DNA from: a virus
Virus record (IMG/VR): IMGVR_UViG_3300047276_000260
Span: 1-36,293 of that record
DNA length: 36,293 nucleotides
Strand: one strand, 5' to 3'
Shown: positions 14,929 through 21,079 of the stretch, one piece after another
How positions within the stretch are numbered: position 1 is the first letter of the stretch
Layout: every line of letters starts with the position of its first letter
Program-made: the position numbers and the translations under genes
The notes under the pieces: generated by a model
Databases searched by the model: none
What the model was told of the DNA's origin: nothing
The model's input: the letters and a program-made list of their open reading frames with translations, nothing else

Positions 14929-15141
14929 TTAGGCGCTGGCCTCAGCCACCGGCGCCTTTTTCATTGGGTGATCGAGCGGCGCCATGCGCAACCGAATGAT
15001 CTTGCTCGGAGCCTCGGCTGGATCATCCATCGGGATCATGGTGTAATCGTCGCAACCATGGCTCTCGGCGAAGTGGCTGGCAGCCTGGTGGGTGGCGAAC
15101 GGCCCGATATGCCACGGGCCGATGCGGAGGATGTATTGCAT
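14929..15141 (-). CDS. Small protein of unknown function
   Basis: A 70-residue protein. It starts M-Q-Y-I-L-R-I-G-P-W-H-I-G-P-F-A-T-H with A-S-H-F-A-E-S, then a Pro/Asp segment and a Lys/Ala tail. The first half has the look of short phage proteins that process a repeated x-G-P-F-x-T-x-x-x-A pattern, similar to sequences seen in small bacterial surface or DUF-type proteins. I cannot name the family. It runs convergent to dcd and its end contains the terminator. Transcription would start in the divergent region 15142-15244. Confidence 0.65.
   Translation of the reverse strand: MQYILRIGPWHIGPFATHQAASHFAESHGCDDYTMIPMDDPAEAPSKIIRLRMAPLDHPMKKAPVAEASA
14931..14961 (+). terminator. Rho-independent terminator after the late/lysis operon
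   Basis: AGGCGC at 14931-14936 pairs with GCGCCT at 14952-14957, with an inner TGG/CCA extension, and the stem is followed by TTTTT (14957-14961). It lies 26 bases past the dCTP deaminase stop codon and would end + strand transcription from the long structural operon. It overlaps the 3' end of the convergent minus strand gene. Confidence 0.65.
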
Positions 15142-15147
15142 TGCGGG

Positions 15148-15223
15148 ACGGTAGCGCGAATCCTGCTGCTGAATCCCATAGCAATTCTGCAGTCTCGTGA
15201 GACTTAGTTGCGACCGCTACCGT
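15148..15223. promoter_or_regulatory. Divergent control region with nested inverted repeats
   Basis: This gap separates a minus strand gene (start 15141) from a plus strand gene (start 15245). ACGGTAGCG at 15148-15156 is inverted perfectly as CGCTACCGT at 15215-15223. Nested inside is the dyad AGTCTC-GT-GAGACT at 15191-15204. Such nested symmetry between divergent genes suggests an operator for a dimeric repressor. The inner dyad shares its GTCTC/GAGAC half sites with the cluster at 27933-27966. No clear -10/-35 pair was recognised. Confidence 0.5.
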
Positions 15224-15244
15224 GTGCCAAGCGGCGGCTAGCCC

Positions 15245-15430
15245 ATGCGGGCGTTCTACCTAGAGATCTCCGCCAAGCTGATCTATCGATCTGACACGGA
15301 CCCAGATGATCTGCCAGCGGATATCTATTCGCACTTGGCGGAGTTCATCCCATCAGACGACGACATCATCGATATCGAGGTGAACGCCGTCCCGTTGCCA
15401 GTTGATCTCGGTGGATCGTCACAGGATTGA
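15245..15430 (+). CDS. Small acidic protein of unknown function
   Basis: A 61-residue, strongly acidic protein (D-T-D-P-D-D-L-P and S-D-D-D-I-I-D-I-E-V). It starts M-R-A-F-Y-L-E-I-S-A-K-L-I-Y. It is the first gene of a two-gene + strand unit with the HNH gene, which begins inside its 3' end. Small acidic phage proteins near operators are often inhibitors or DNA mimics, but nothing here proves that. No known family recognised. Confidence 0.6.
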   Translation: MRAFYLEISAKLIYRSDTDPDDLPADIYSHLAEFIPSDDDIIDIEVNAVPLPVDLGGSSQD

Positions 15431-15716
15431 CGAGACGAGACTGGTCACACGGCGATCAGCGCGTGATCAGATCCTCCTGGCATGGAACTATCAGTGTGCT
15501 TACTGCGGCTCAGATCTGGGCCGCAGCCCGACCATTGATCACGTCATCCCCAAGGCGCACGGTGGCACAACCACGCCATCGAATCTGGTGGCCTGTTGCA
15601 TGGGTTGCAACTGCAGCAAAGGCCATAAGCCATGGGTGGACTGGTATCGCTCTCAACCTTTCTGGACTGCACTGGGTGAGTGGGCTATCGCGCAGTGGCT
15701 ACATGATGGTGGCTAA
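15411..15716 (+). CDS. HNH endonuclease
   Basis: About 101 residues from GTG 15411; a TTG at 15402 is the alternative start. The motifs are C-A-Y-C-G, T-I-D-H-V-I-P-K-A-H-G-G, S-N-L-V-A-C-C and C-N-C-S-K, the complete HNH set with two Cys pairs for structural zinc, ending with W-Y-R-S-Q-P-F-W. The second HNH protein in this genome (28764) has a closely similar core and the corresponding W-Y-K-A-Q-P-F-Y end, so they are related. It could be a freestanding mobile nuclease. It overlaps the acidic gene by 20 bases. Confidence 0.85.
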   Translation: MDRHRIDETRLVTRRSARDQILLAWNYQCAYCGSDLGRSPTIDHVIPKAHGGTTTPSNLVACCMGCNCSKGHKPWVDWYRSQPFWTALGEWAIAQWLHDGG

Positions 15717-15898
15717 GATTCTGGCCTCAACCTTTCTTAGGTCTGAGGCGTCCGCTGTGCCCGGCAGCGGCGAGGCTGGCACCGCGTGAGGACCAGCTAC
15801 CGGGCAACCCAATCAAGGCAGGATCCTGCTGCACACCCATAGCGCTATCCAGCAGGTCACCCAATACTCAACGATCAGGATCAGCACGTCGTCCAGCA

Positions 15899-16069
15899 TC
15901 AGCGGGCCAGCAGATGATCGAGATACAGCTCGGCCTGCCATAGGTCAGAGCTATAGCGGCAAATGCCACCAACGCAGCTGCGGTAGTAAATCTCGCCCTG
16001 CACTGGCATCAGCGTTTCGATGTAGCCGCCATCTCGATCTGTGCGGCTGATCACTTCAGGTCCGAACAT
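15899..16069 (-). CDS. Small protein of unknown function, last gene of minus operon
   Basis: A 56-residue product. ATG at 16069 is chosen because GAGG lies about eight bases upstream; an ATG at 16096 is the alternative. It contains E-V-I-S-R-T-D-R-D-G-G-Y-I-E-T-L, two cysteines in C-V-G-G-I-C, and a C-terminal helix. It overlaps its upstream neighbour by 19 bases. The 182 bases between its stop and the HNH gene at 15716 hold nothing that I recognise. No family known to me. Confidence 0.55.
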   Translation of the reverse strand: MFGPEVISRTDRDGGYIETLMPVQGEIYYRSCVGGICRYSSDLWQAELYLDHLLAR

Positions 16070-16287
16070 TGCCGCGCCTCTTGCTGGTGGATCCATGTTT
16101 TCAGTCTGCCGACATACTCCCGTAGCACCTGCGCCTGCTGCAGGTGAAATGGATCTCTGCTGACAAACCACAGCTGATTGTGGCGATCAATCGCCTGAAG
16201 TGATTGGTGGATCAGCGGACACCAATCAGCACGAACAGGTGTGGCCCACTCACGCGGCACGTTCGTACATTTCACAGCGGGACGCAT
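16051..16287 (-). CDS. Protein of unknown function in overlapping minus operon
   Basis: A 78-residue product from ATG 16287. It has R-P-A-V-K-C-T-N-V-P-R-E-W, a central H-N-Q-L-W-F-V-S-R-D-P-F region and a helical C-terminal part L-R-E-Y-V-G-R-L-K-T-W-I. It overlaps both neighbours by 19-38 bases, more than usual for the operon, so the start could be further downstream. No known motif. Confidence 0.55.
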   Translation of the reverse strand: MRPAVKCTNVPREWATPVRADWCPLIHQSLQAIDRHNQLWFVSRDPFHLQQAQVLREYVGRLKTWIHQQEARQCSDLK

Positions 16288-16576
16288 AACGCCCGCCACT
16301 ACGCTTCGATTCTGGCAACGCCAACCCACATGCCTGGTGGCGCATCTCCCAGTAGTGACAATCCCAGCACATCATTGGCCCATCAGCTGGCCGGATGCGA
16401 TTGCGTGCTGCTTGGTAGATCTGCTGCGCCTTGATGAGCGCCGTCTGCAGGTGCACCGTTCCGGTATCCATCTCTAGCTGATGCTCAGGCTTTGGGCCGA
16501 GCACCACGCGAGCGTGCCAGTTGCGATCAGATCGGCTGCACACCAGCAGCAAACGGCCGGCGTGCAGGCTGATCAT
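16250..16576 (-). CDS. Protein of unknown function with C-terminal cysteine motif
   Basis: A 108-residue product, coupled by ATGA to the gene upstream. Residues 1-65 are an alpha/beta stretch with the helix A-L-I-K-A-Q-Q-I-Y-Q-A-A-R. The last 40 residues hold M-C-W-D-C-H-Y-W, a distant C-G-L-A and R-C-E-M-Y-E-R, giving four cysteines in C-x2-C ... C ... C order, a plausible zinc-binding site. Small zinc proteins of phage early operons often bind host proteins or DNA. The function is not known. Confidence 0.65.
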   Translation of the reverse strand: MISLHAGRLLLVCSRSDRNWHARVVLGPKPEHQLEMDTGTVHLQTALIKAQQIYQAARNRIRPADGPMMCWDCHYWEMRHQACGLALPESKRSGGRYASRCEMYERAA

Positions 16577-16806
16577 TCATCCTCCCCGTAAGCCGGCTGA
16601 TGGAAGATCCGCTCTAGCGTCATGCTGGCCGGCTCCTCAGGCCCATCCGTGACATACGCAGCGACCGGATCCGTGCCATCAGCTGCCACGTATACGCATG
16701 AGTAGCCGTAAGGCTTCACCACCACCAGACCCGTGCGCTTGCTGCGCGTGAGAATCCGCAACGCAAGGCGTTCAATCAGATTGAGGCCAGGCAGCTGGTG
16801 CATCAT
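16573..16806 (-). CDS. Protein of unknown function (77 aa)
   Basis: The product starts M-M-H-Q-L-P-G-L-N-L-I-E-R-L, and the DNA before the double ATG reads GGAGGG, a strong ribosome site; it may use the second ATG (16803). The following R-T-G-L-V-V-V-K-P-Y-G-Y-S-C-V-Y-V-A forms a beta hairpin-like core, and the end is acidic (Y-G-E-D-E). It overlaps neighbours by 4 bases on both sides. I do not recognise the family. Confidence 0.65.
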   Translation of the reverse strand: MMHQLPGLNLIERLALRILTRSKRTGLVVVKPYGYSCVYVAADGTDPVAAYVTDGPEEPASMTLERIFHQPAYGEDE

Positions 16807-17024
16807 CCCTCCAGTTTGGCAATCAGACGGTCGATATACCAGCGGCACTTGCGGGCGTCTTCCAAGGCATGGCCTTTGCACCAGATGCGCAGCAGATACT
16901 TCAACGCCTGGCCCTGCAGATAGGCAGGCACCATGTGCGGCGCGTCAGTGATCGCCGCTTCAATCACATCGATGGCCTCCACTGGGCCGCGGCGGTAATG
17001 GTCTGGATTGATTGGATCAGTCAT
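16803..17024 (-). CDS. DUF3310-family protein
   Basis: A 73-residue product with the family hallmarks D-P-I-N-P-D-H-Y, A-I-D-V-I-E-A, Y-L-Q-G-Q-A-L-K-Y-L-L-R, and K-C-R-W-Y-I-D-R-L-I. Members of DUF3310 are very common in phages and sometimes occur fused to nucleotide-metabolism enzymes; a role in nucleotide metabolism is only suspected. ATG at 17024 gives the typical start M-T-D-P-I-N-P-D-H-Y. Confidence 0.88.
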   Translation of the reverse strand: MTDPINPDHYRRGPVEAIDVIEAAITDAPHMVPAYLQGQALKYLLRIWCKGHALEDARKCRWYIDRLIAKLEG

Positions 17025-17211
17025 CGAGCCATCCCCATGCAATGCGTTTGCAGATGCGCCATGCGTGTTTTTCGTCAACGTCAAACTCAGCCGCCAACTG
17101 GCGGTAGCTCCACCCCTCGGTGCGGAGTTGGCGCAGCTTGCGCACCAGCTCCGGCGTGAGGATGGCGGCGTGATTAAGCTCTCCGGCCTTAAATGGCCGG
17201 CCGGTTGGCAT
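17017..17211 (-). CDS. Small helix-turn-helix DNA-binding protein
   Basis: A 64-residue product. ATG 17211 overlaps the upstream stop codon (TGATG). The sequence K-L-R-Q-L-R-T-E-G-W-S-Y-R-Q-L-A-A-E-F-D-V followed by H-A-W-R-I-C-K-R is a helix-turn-helix of the transposase/resolvase/homeodomain-like type, without any catalytic domain. It could act as a regulator of its own operon or of late genes. It is one of two tiny HTH proteins in the genome. Confidence 0.75.
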   Translation of the reverse strand: MPTGRPFKAGELNHAAILTPELVRKLRQLRTEGWSYRQLAAEFDVDEKHAWRICKRIAWGWLDD

Positions 17212-17501
17212 CACAGCCACTTATCTCCCAGCAGCTGCTGACGGCACACCTCAATCGCCTGCTGCGCTTGCTTCTGCGTCATCACCGATTCAGTGGCATC
17301 CATGGCACGGGCCACGCGGGCTAGCAGCTCGGGGTAATCCGTGTCGCGGAAATTGGCCGCCAGATCACGGGCAAACTCATTCCACAGTCCGGTGTAGGTG
17401 CTGCGCAACGGGTGGCCATACGGCAGCTGATCGCGGCCGCTGCGTTCATAGAGGGCCTCCATCATGTCGGCGCGTTGTTGATCCAGCTGTTGGGCGTTCA
17501 T
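17211..17501 (-). CDS. Protein of unknown function (96 aa, helical)
   Basis: A mainly helical product: N-terminal Q-Q-L-D-Q-Q-R-A-D-M-M-E-A-L-Y, a central Trp-Asn-Glu helix (L-W-N-E-F-A-R-D-L-A-A-N-F) and a C-terminal Q-K-Q-A-Q-Q-A-I-E-V-C-R-Q-Q. ATGA overlap with the gene upstream. The helical content suggests a protein-protein interaction role. No family recognised. Confidence 0.65.
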   Translation of the reverse strand: MNAQQLDQQRADMMEALYERSGRDQLPYGHPLRSTYTGLWNEFARDLAANFRDTDYPELLARVARAMDATESVMTQKQAQQAIEVCRQQLLGDKWL

Positions 17502-17701
17502 GGAGTAATCAGTGATTGAAGGATGTTGAGCAGCTCTTCGCGGCGTGCGGAGATGTGCGGGTGGCTAGGTAGATTGGCCAGTTCATCCAAGCGGGCACGT
17601 AGCAGGTTTGAGAGCCGCATCCGCTCCTCTTGGCGACCAGCATTAAACATGCCGGAATCGCTGATAAGGGCTTCTAGCTTGGCGCGAGTGTGATCTGTCA
17701 T
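17498..17701 (-). CDS. Protein of unknown function (67 aa, helical)
   Basis: ATG 17701 overlaps the previous stop codon by one base, supporting this start. The product has two helices, R-A-K-L-E-A-L-I-S and R-L-S-N-L-L-R-A-R-L-D-E-L, and ends in L-N-I-L-Q-S-L-I-T-P. Charged heptads suggest a small coiled-coil protein. Function unknown. Confidence 0.6.
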   Translation of the reverse strand: MTDHTRAKLEALISDSGMFNAGRQEERMRLSNLLRARLDELANLPSHPHISARREELLNILQSLITP

Positions 17702-17934
17702 CACACCACCTCCACCGTGGCACCTGGCCAGCGGTTCTGCGCGTACTTGGCCGCGGCCGTCTTGGATTCGGCGCGTGTGTACCACTTCAGCGGTTGCGCA
17801 CCACGCGGGTAGACCAGCACCGTGAAATCCTTGACGCGGGCATTGTGACGCGGCCGGCTGACGCCCTCGCCATAGCAACCAGTTTCGTGTTCTTCAGTGC
17901 GCCAGTGCAGCAACGCGCCTCTGATCTCAGTCAT
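17701..17934 (-). CDS. Protein of unknown function (77 aa)
   Basis: From ATG 17934, M-T-E-I-R-G-A-L-L-H-W onward. The middle carries D-F-T-V-L-V-Y-P-R-G and W-Y-T-R-A-E-S-K-T-A-A-A-K-Y-A, and the end W-P-G-A-T-V-E-V-V. Alternating beta strands with one helix suggest a small alpha/beta fold. It overlaps the upstream gene by 8 bases. No family recognised. Confidence 0.6.
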   Translation of the reverse strand: MTEIRGALLHWRTEEHETGCYGEGVSRPRHNARVKDFTVLVYPRGAQPLKWYTRAESKTAAAKYAQNRWPGATVEVV

Positions 17935-18091
17935 GGGTTGATTCGTGTTCAGGGTTGAGCCATTCAATCTGCGACCACCATTCCAGCCAAGTGTCAGCAG
18001 CGATCAGCTTGGCCTCGGTGAGGCTATGGGCCGTGATCGATTCAAAGACGTTGGCGGCTTTGATCGTGAAGTAAAAGCGGCGTTCAGTCAT
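17927..18091 (-). CDS. Protein of unknown function (54 aa)
   Basis: The product starts M-T-E-R-R-F-Y-F-T-I-K-A-A-N-V-F-E-S and continues with a helix containing L-T-E-A-K-L-I-A-A-D-T-W. The combination of one beta strand pair and a helix (T-I-K-A ... A-x-S-L-x-E-A-K) resembles small phage proteins of unknown function. It overlaps its neighbours by 8 bases on both sides. Confidence 0.6.
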   Translation of the reverse strand: MTERRFYFTIKAANVFESITAHSLTEAKLIAADTWLEWWSQIEWLNPEHESTHD

Positions 18092-18212
18092 GCCGCACCA
18101 CCTGCTGCGTGCCTGAGTGAGTGGGGCTGTGATGTGCGCCTGATTCAATGCCGATCATGGCGAACACACTGGCGGCGATCAGGCAACAGATCGCGTTGTT
18201 AATGCGGTTCAT
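18084..18212 (-). CDS. Small membrane or exported peptide (42 aa)
   Basis: From ATG 18212: M-N-R-I-N-N-A-I-C-C-L-I-A-A-S-V-F-A-M-I-G is a short polar head followed by a hydrophobic stretch (residues 6-22), similar to a signal anchor. The rest is polar with several histidines (A-H-H-S-P-T-H). It may be a host-membrane peptide. It lies next to a second small membrane protein gene, overlapping it by 4 bases. Confidence 0.55.
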   Translation of the reverse strand: MNRINNAICCLIAASVFAMIGIESGAHHSPTHSGTQQVVRHD

Positions 18213-18364
18213 GATGCGACCATCCGTGCGATGCGGTCGTTGAGCCGATGCAGCCATGCGCCGAGCATTAGACCGCTGACGTACACGGCAACGACGATTT
18301 CTGCGAGCTGAGCAGTCCATAGGTAAAGAGTCGGCCCCCAGTCGCTTGTGAGTGCCTGTTTCAT
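18209..18364 (-). CDS. Small membrane protein (51 aa), first gene of minus operon
   Basis: From ATG 18364: M-K-Q-A-L-T-S-D-W-G-P-T-L-Y-L-W, then the hydrophobic stretch A-E-I-V-V-A-V-Y-V-S-G-L-M-L-G-A-W-L and a basic helix. One membrane segment is likely. It heads the overlapped minus operon down to 15899. The 184 bases upstream (18365-18548) contain no gene that I can support and are the likely leader; I could not place a promoter confidently. Confidence 0.6.
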   Translation of the reverse strand: MKQALTSDWGPTLYLWTAQLAEIVVAVYVSGLMLGAWLHRLNDRIARMVAS

Positions 18365-18548
18365 GGTGTGTGTGGATTGGTGTGCTGGGCCAACCGGCAG
18401 TGCGGGCTTAGTCAGGCCGTGTTGATCTCGTGGTGACGCGTCGTGTGATCCGTTCCGCGGCGGTTGAGTTTTGCGAGTGGGCCGCTCCCCTCGTGTGGCC
18501 ATTATGCCCCTTCTGCGGTGCACGTCAAGGGTGGCCAGTCATATCCCG

Positions 18549-18782
18549 TTACACCGCATCACTGCCCACCGCCAAGTCAACCGGCACCCGCAGCACCGGC
18601 ACGCTTTTGCCGTTTGGCTCCTTGCGCTCCCAGCCCACGACGGCCAGGCTCACCGCCAGCTCAGCCGTATACCAGCGGTGCTGGCAGGCTAAGCATCGGC
18701 GTTGCCGCACCACACGGTCAGCATCGTGGCCGTTGGTATAGGTTGCGCGTATCTCATCGCTGCCGCATTGGGGGCACTTCAC
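18549..18782 (-). CDS. Zinc-ribbon protein, NrdR-like N-terminal type
   Basis: A 77-residue product with probable GTG start at 18782. K-C-P-Q-C-G-S-D-E-I at the N-terminus and R-R-C-L-A-C-Q-H-R-W about 25 residues later give two C-x2-C knuckles with the spacing and R-x-R-R-C ... H-R-W-x-T context of NrdR zinc ribbons. The ATP-cone domain of true NrdR is absent, so it is not a full ribonucleotide reductase regulator. It may be a small DNA-binding regulator. It stands divergent to the + gene at 18824 with an operator-like dyad between them. Confidence 0.7.
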   Translation of the reverse strand: MKCPQCGSDEIRATYTNGHDADRVVRQRRCLACQHRWYTAELAVSLAVVGWERKEPNGKSVPVLRVPVDLAVGSDAV

Positions 18783-18794
18783 AGCTTCGCTAGC

Positions 18795-18808
18795 GTGTAT
18801 CTGTACAC
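18795..18808. promoter_or_regulatory. Operator-like dyad in divergent gap
   Basis: GTGTA-TCTG-TACAC, 5-base perfect arms, placed in the 41-base gap between the zinc-ribbon gene (-) and the gene at 18824 (+). The gap is so short that both promoters would overlap this dyad. Autoregulation by the zinc-ribbon protein is possible but only inferred. Confidence 0.35.
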
Positions 18809-18823
18809 CACCACTATGGCACC

Positions 18824-19027
18824 ATGAACTTCGGTGAGTGGATGGCTGTCCAGCTATCAGCAGAACAGCAGTTTGAGATCGAAAAGCAGGCCCGCACCCT
18901 GCTAACCAGCGAGGATGCAGGCCCAATGGCCGCGGCGCTCCTAAAGCAAGCCTGCTACCAGCAGCAGCTGCTGCAGCAGGCCGTCAACGAGATCGCCAGA
19001 CTTGAATGCGAGCTGATGGGGCGTTAG
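18824..19027 (+). CDS. Small helical protein of unknown function, lone + gene
   Basis: A 67-residue product. It starts M-N-F-G-E-W-M-A-V-Q-L-S and then forms long Gln/Ala/Leu helices (A-A-A-L-L-K-Q-A-C-Y and L-L-Q-Q-A-V-N-E-I-A-R-L). It is surrounded by minus strand genes. Its TAG stop (19025-19027) overlaps the TAA stop of the convergent gene (19024-19026 on the other strand). Coding nature is supported by codon pattern and the neat fit in the gap. Confidence 0.6.
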   Translation: MNFGEWMAVQLSAEQQFEIEKQARTLLTSEDAGPMAAALLKQACYQQQLLQQAVNEIARLECELMGR

Positions 19028-19383
19028 AAGAGATCAGCGTCCACCACAACGCCATCAGTCGCCTTAGCCAAGCTTTCAGCCGCGCCTTTGGCCTCAATGG
19101 CTTGCTGCGTCTTCCAGTCCGGCTTAGCCACAACACTGAGATACTTCATCCCGCTGTTGGCGGTCTTGGCCCAACCGCTCAGCCGCACAGGAATCTCATT
19201 GCGGTCACCCTGTGGGTCGGCGTTCATCAGGTACTGCGCCAAGGCATACGCTTGATCGGCGGGCACATTCAGCACGCCATCAAACTCGGGATAATTCTTG
19301 CCAGCTTGGAACTTCTCGCCCATCCGTTTTTGCCAGTCGGCCTCGGATTGCTTAAACAGTGCGCCGTTAACGGAAAAAGTCAT
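19024..19383 (-). CDS. SSB-like accessory protein of recombination operon
   Basis: A 119-residue product behind RecT. It carries E-I-P-V-R-L-S-G-W and K-Y-L-S-V-V-A-K-P, beta strands that fit an OB-like fold, and ends in an acidic tail D-G-V-V-V-D-A-D-L-F. Bacterial single-stranded DNA-binding proteins end with a similar acidic tip with a final Phe that recruits partner proteins. Its place downstream of recE/recT is where many phages keep an ssDNA-binding protein. I therefore propose an ssDNA-binding role, not proven by a clear family motif. Confidence 0.6.
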   Translation of the reverse strand: MTFSVNGALFKQSEADWQKRMGEKFQAGKNYPEFDGVLNVPADQAYALAQYLMNADPQGDRNEIPVRLSGWAKTANSGMKYLSVVAKPDWKTQQAIEAKGAAESLAKATDGVVVDADLF

Positions 19384-19571
19384 GGTTGCTCGTGGGTGAT
19401 GGTGTTGGCCTGTTCGTATTGCTCCACCTCGGCCAGGGGGTAGAGCACGAAGCCTGGGGTGCGGAAGTACGGCGGGCCCTTGCCTGCCTTACGCCAGCGT
19501 TGCAGCGTGTCAGGGTGCAGACCCCATCGCTTAGCTAACTGCGTGGCCGTTAAGTAATCAGAAGAGTTCAT
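19380..19571 (-). CDS. AlpA/excisionase-like helix-turn-helix protein
   Basis: A 63-residue product. From ATG 19571: Y-L-T-A-T-Q-L-A-K-R-W-G-L-H-P-D-T-L-Q-R-W-R-K is a winged helix-turn-helix of the MerR/AlpA/Xis type, followed by G-P-P-Y-F-R-T-P-G-F-V-L-Y-P-L-A-E-V-E, the typical wing of this family. It is likely a small DNA-binding regulator or recombination directionality-type factor. No integrase accompanies it, so regulator is the better guess. ATGA overlap with the SSB-like gene; 14-base overlap with recT. Confidence 0.8.
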   Translation of the reverse strand: MNSSDYLTATQLAKRWGLHPDTLQRWRKAGKGPPYFRTPGFVLYPLAEVEQYEQANTITHEQP

Positions 19572-20214
19572 CCTGATCCGTTGCGGCGACTGTGGTTTCG
19601 GGCTGCAGCTTTGCATTCAAATCAGCCACGCTGGTCTCAGTCACCGTGACGGGCTGCACATCGAGCACCTCCTCTTGGCTTTGCATACCGAGCAACAGGT
19701 CGCTGGCGTACAACCTGCCCCAGAAAGCGGCGGCCCGGTAACGGATCATCAGCTCGGGCATCGTGGCCCACTTGCTGCCGCTCTTTGTGGCCCAGCCTTC
19801 ACGCTTGGCCATCGCCATCGTGATTGTTGGCCCCTTCAATTCCTGTTGGCTGGCAAGGTCAGTGGCAACCGCATAGCAGGCGAGCGAATCGCCAGTGCCG
19901 CTAAGTTCAAACCGGAGTGGGCTGAAACGCCCGCAGCCATTCACCATCGCAATGATGAAGCTACTGCTCCAGCTGGGGCGCCCGTGAATTACGTGCAGAT
20001 GCTGCATTGCCAAGAACGGGCTGATGCCCATCCGGTTGGCGATTTCAAGCGCTACAAGGCAGTTAGCAAAGCCCTGTTGCCCTTGGAACTGCGGCGGGAT
20101 CAGCGTGCTGCTAGCAAGCGCCTTGGCGATCCGTTGGGCATCCTCAAACTGTTGAATGCCCGAGAAGACAGAGCCGGCGGCCTGCGTGGTGGTTAGTGCT
20201 GTGGTCTGGTCCAT
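19558..20214 (-). CDS. recT: RecT-family single-strand annealing protein
   Basis: A 218-residue product. The central part has I-A-N-R-M-G-I-S-P-F-L-A-M-Q-H-L-H-V-I-H-G, and the later part M-A-K-R-E-G-W, W-A-T-M-P-E-L-M-I-R-Y-R-A-A-A-F-W-G-R and L-G-M-Q-S-Q-E-E-V, which together are typical of RecT/RedB-like annealases. It anneals the overhangs generated by the exonuclease encoded just upstream, to which it is coupled by TGATG. The C-terminus ends D-Q-D-E-L-F, an acidic, Phe-terminated tip like that of SSB and of the nearby SSB-like protein. Confidence 0.85.
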   Translation of the reverse strand: MDQTTALTTTQAAGSVFSGIQQFEDAQRIAKALASSTLIPPQFQGQQGFANCLVALEIANRMGISPFLAMQHLHVIHGRPSWSSSFIIAMVNGCGRFSPLRFELSGTGDSLACYAVATDLASQQELKGPTITMAMAKREGWATKSGSKWATMPELMIRYRAAAFWGRLYASDLLLGMQSQEEVLDVQPVTVTETSVADLNAKLQPETTVAATDQDELF

Positions 20215-21053
20215 CAGTAGGTCTCGATTTCAGTGGTTGCCTGTTGCTGGCCAGCCTGTCCCGTCATCCATGCCGGCAGGCTGATGGTTTCGATCTGATC
20301 GCTGTAGCTCGGCCAGCTATCAGCGGCGCGGCAGGTGGCCAGCTTGCCTAGGTCGAACATTGCCTGTTCATAGCCGCGGTCGATCATCTCGGCATCGGCC
20401 GCATACACAGCAACCGCGTAAGGCGCTGTCGTCTCGACACAGATAAAGATGAACTGATCGGGCCGCTTGCCGGTGGCAGCCTGAACCCCGTGCATGTACC
20501 AGCCTGCTTGCACGTGATAGCGGTAGTCGCCAATGCTGCGCCGGAAACCACGCGGGCTGGCGTCCCTAGTGGTCTTGAGATCCACCATGATGCTGCCGTC
20601 ATCCGTAAGCCAATCGGGCCGGCACTTGCACTCCACCCCATATGTGGCATCCGTCCACATGTGCGTGGTCTCTGCCTTGCCAGCCAGCCCCAACAGCATT
20701 GCTGCACCGGGATGGCGCATGATGCTGCGGCCCATGGCCATCACCGTCTCGGCATCGTCGGCAGTAATAACGGTTTTGCGCTTGGCATCGGCTTCAAACG
20801 CGGCCCATTGCTCCTTGCCTTCCTTGGTGCGGCGGTTGATATCAGAAGGCGCCACAGCGATCTGGTTATCCCATTGATCCAGCTCCAACACATGCGTGTG
20901 CAGTGCGGTGCCAAGGCGCATGGCAGGCGTGGGCTCAGGCCAGACGCGATTCGGATCTAGGTAGCGGGCCCAGTAGTGCAGAGGGCTTTTGGCGATCTGA
21001 TCCAAGCCGGACTTGCTGACCGCATAGTGCCGGTGATAGTCGGCGTTTTGCAT
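20214..21053 (-). CDS. recE: RecE-like PD-(D/E)XK exonuclease
   Basis: A 279-residue product. ATG 21053 is chosen over the longer frame because AGGAG lies just upstream. The motifs are S-K-S-G-L-D-Q-I-A-K-S-P, M-R-L-G-T-A-L-H-T-H-V-L-E with the family His, then V-E-C-K-C-R-P-D-W and I-M-V-D-L-K-T-T, giving the Glu ... Asp ... Asp-x-Lys metal site, and finally Y-H-V-Q-A-G-W-Y. This is the RecE C-terminal nuclease family (DUF3799-like), a 5'-3' dsDNA exonuclease that works with RecT in homologous repair and recombination of replicating phage DNA. Confidence 0.85.
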   Translation of the reverse strand: MQNADYHRHYAVSKSGLDQIAKSPLHYWARYLDPNRVWPEPTPAMRLGTALHTHVLELDQWDNQIAVAPSDINRRTKEGKEQWAAFEADAKRKTVITADDAETVMAMGRSIMRHPGAAMLLGLAGKAETTHMWTDATYGVECKCRPDWLTDDGSIMVDLKTTRDASPRGFRRSIGDYRYHVQAGWYMHGVQAATGKRPDQFIFICVETTAPYAVAVYAADAEMIDRGYEQAMFDLGKLATCRAADSWPSYSDQIETISLPAWMTGQAGQQQATTEIETY

Positions 21054-21079
21054 GATCTCCTGCGAGTTGCCACCAGATA

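Noticed and set aside
15717-15898. Possible tRNA or small RNA in the gap
   Set aside because: I could not build a cloverleaf or a convincing promoter-terminator pair by eye; the stretch holds nothing that I can support.
19380-19571. Excisionase, hence a temperate phage with attachment site
   Set aside because: No integrase, CI-like repressor or attachment-like repeat was found in a complete circular genome. The small HTH protein can equally be a regulator.
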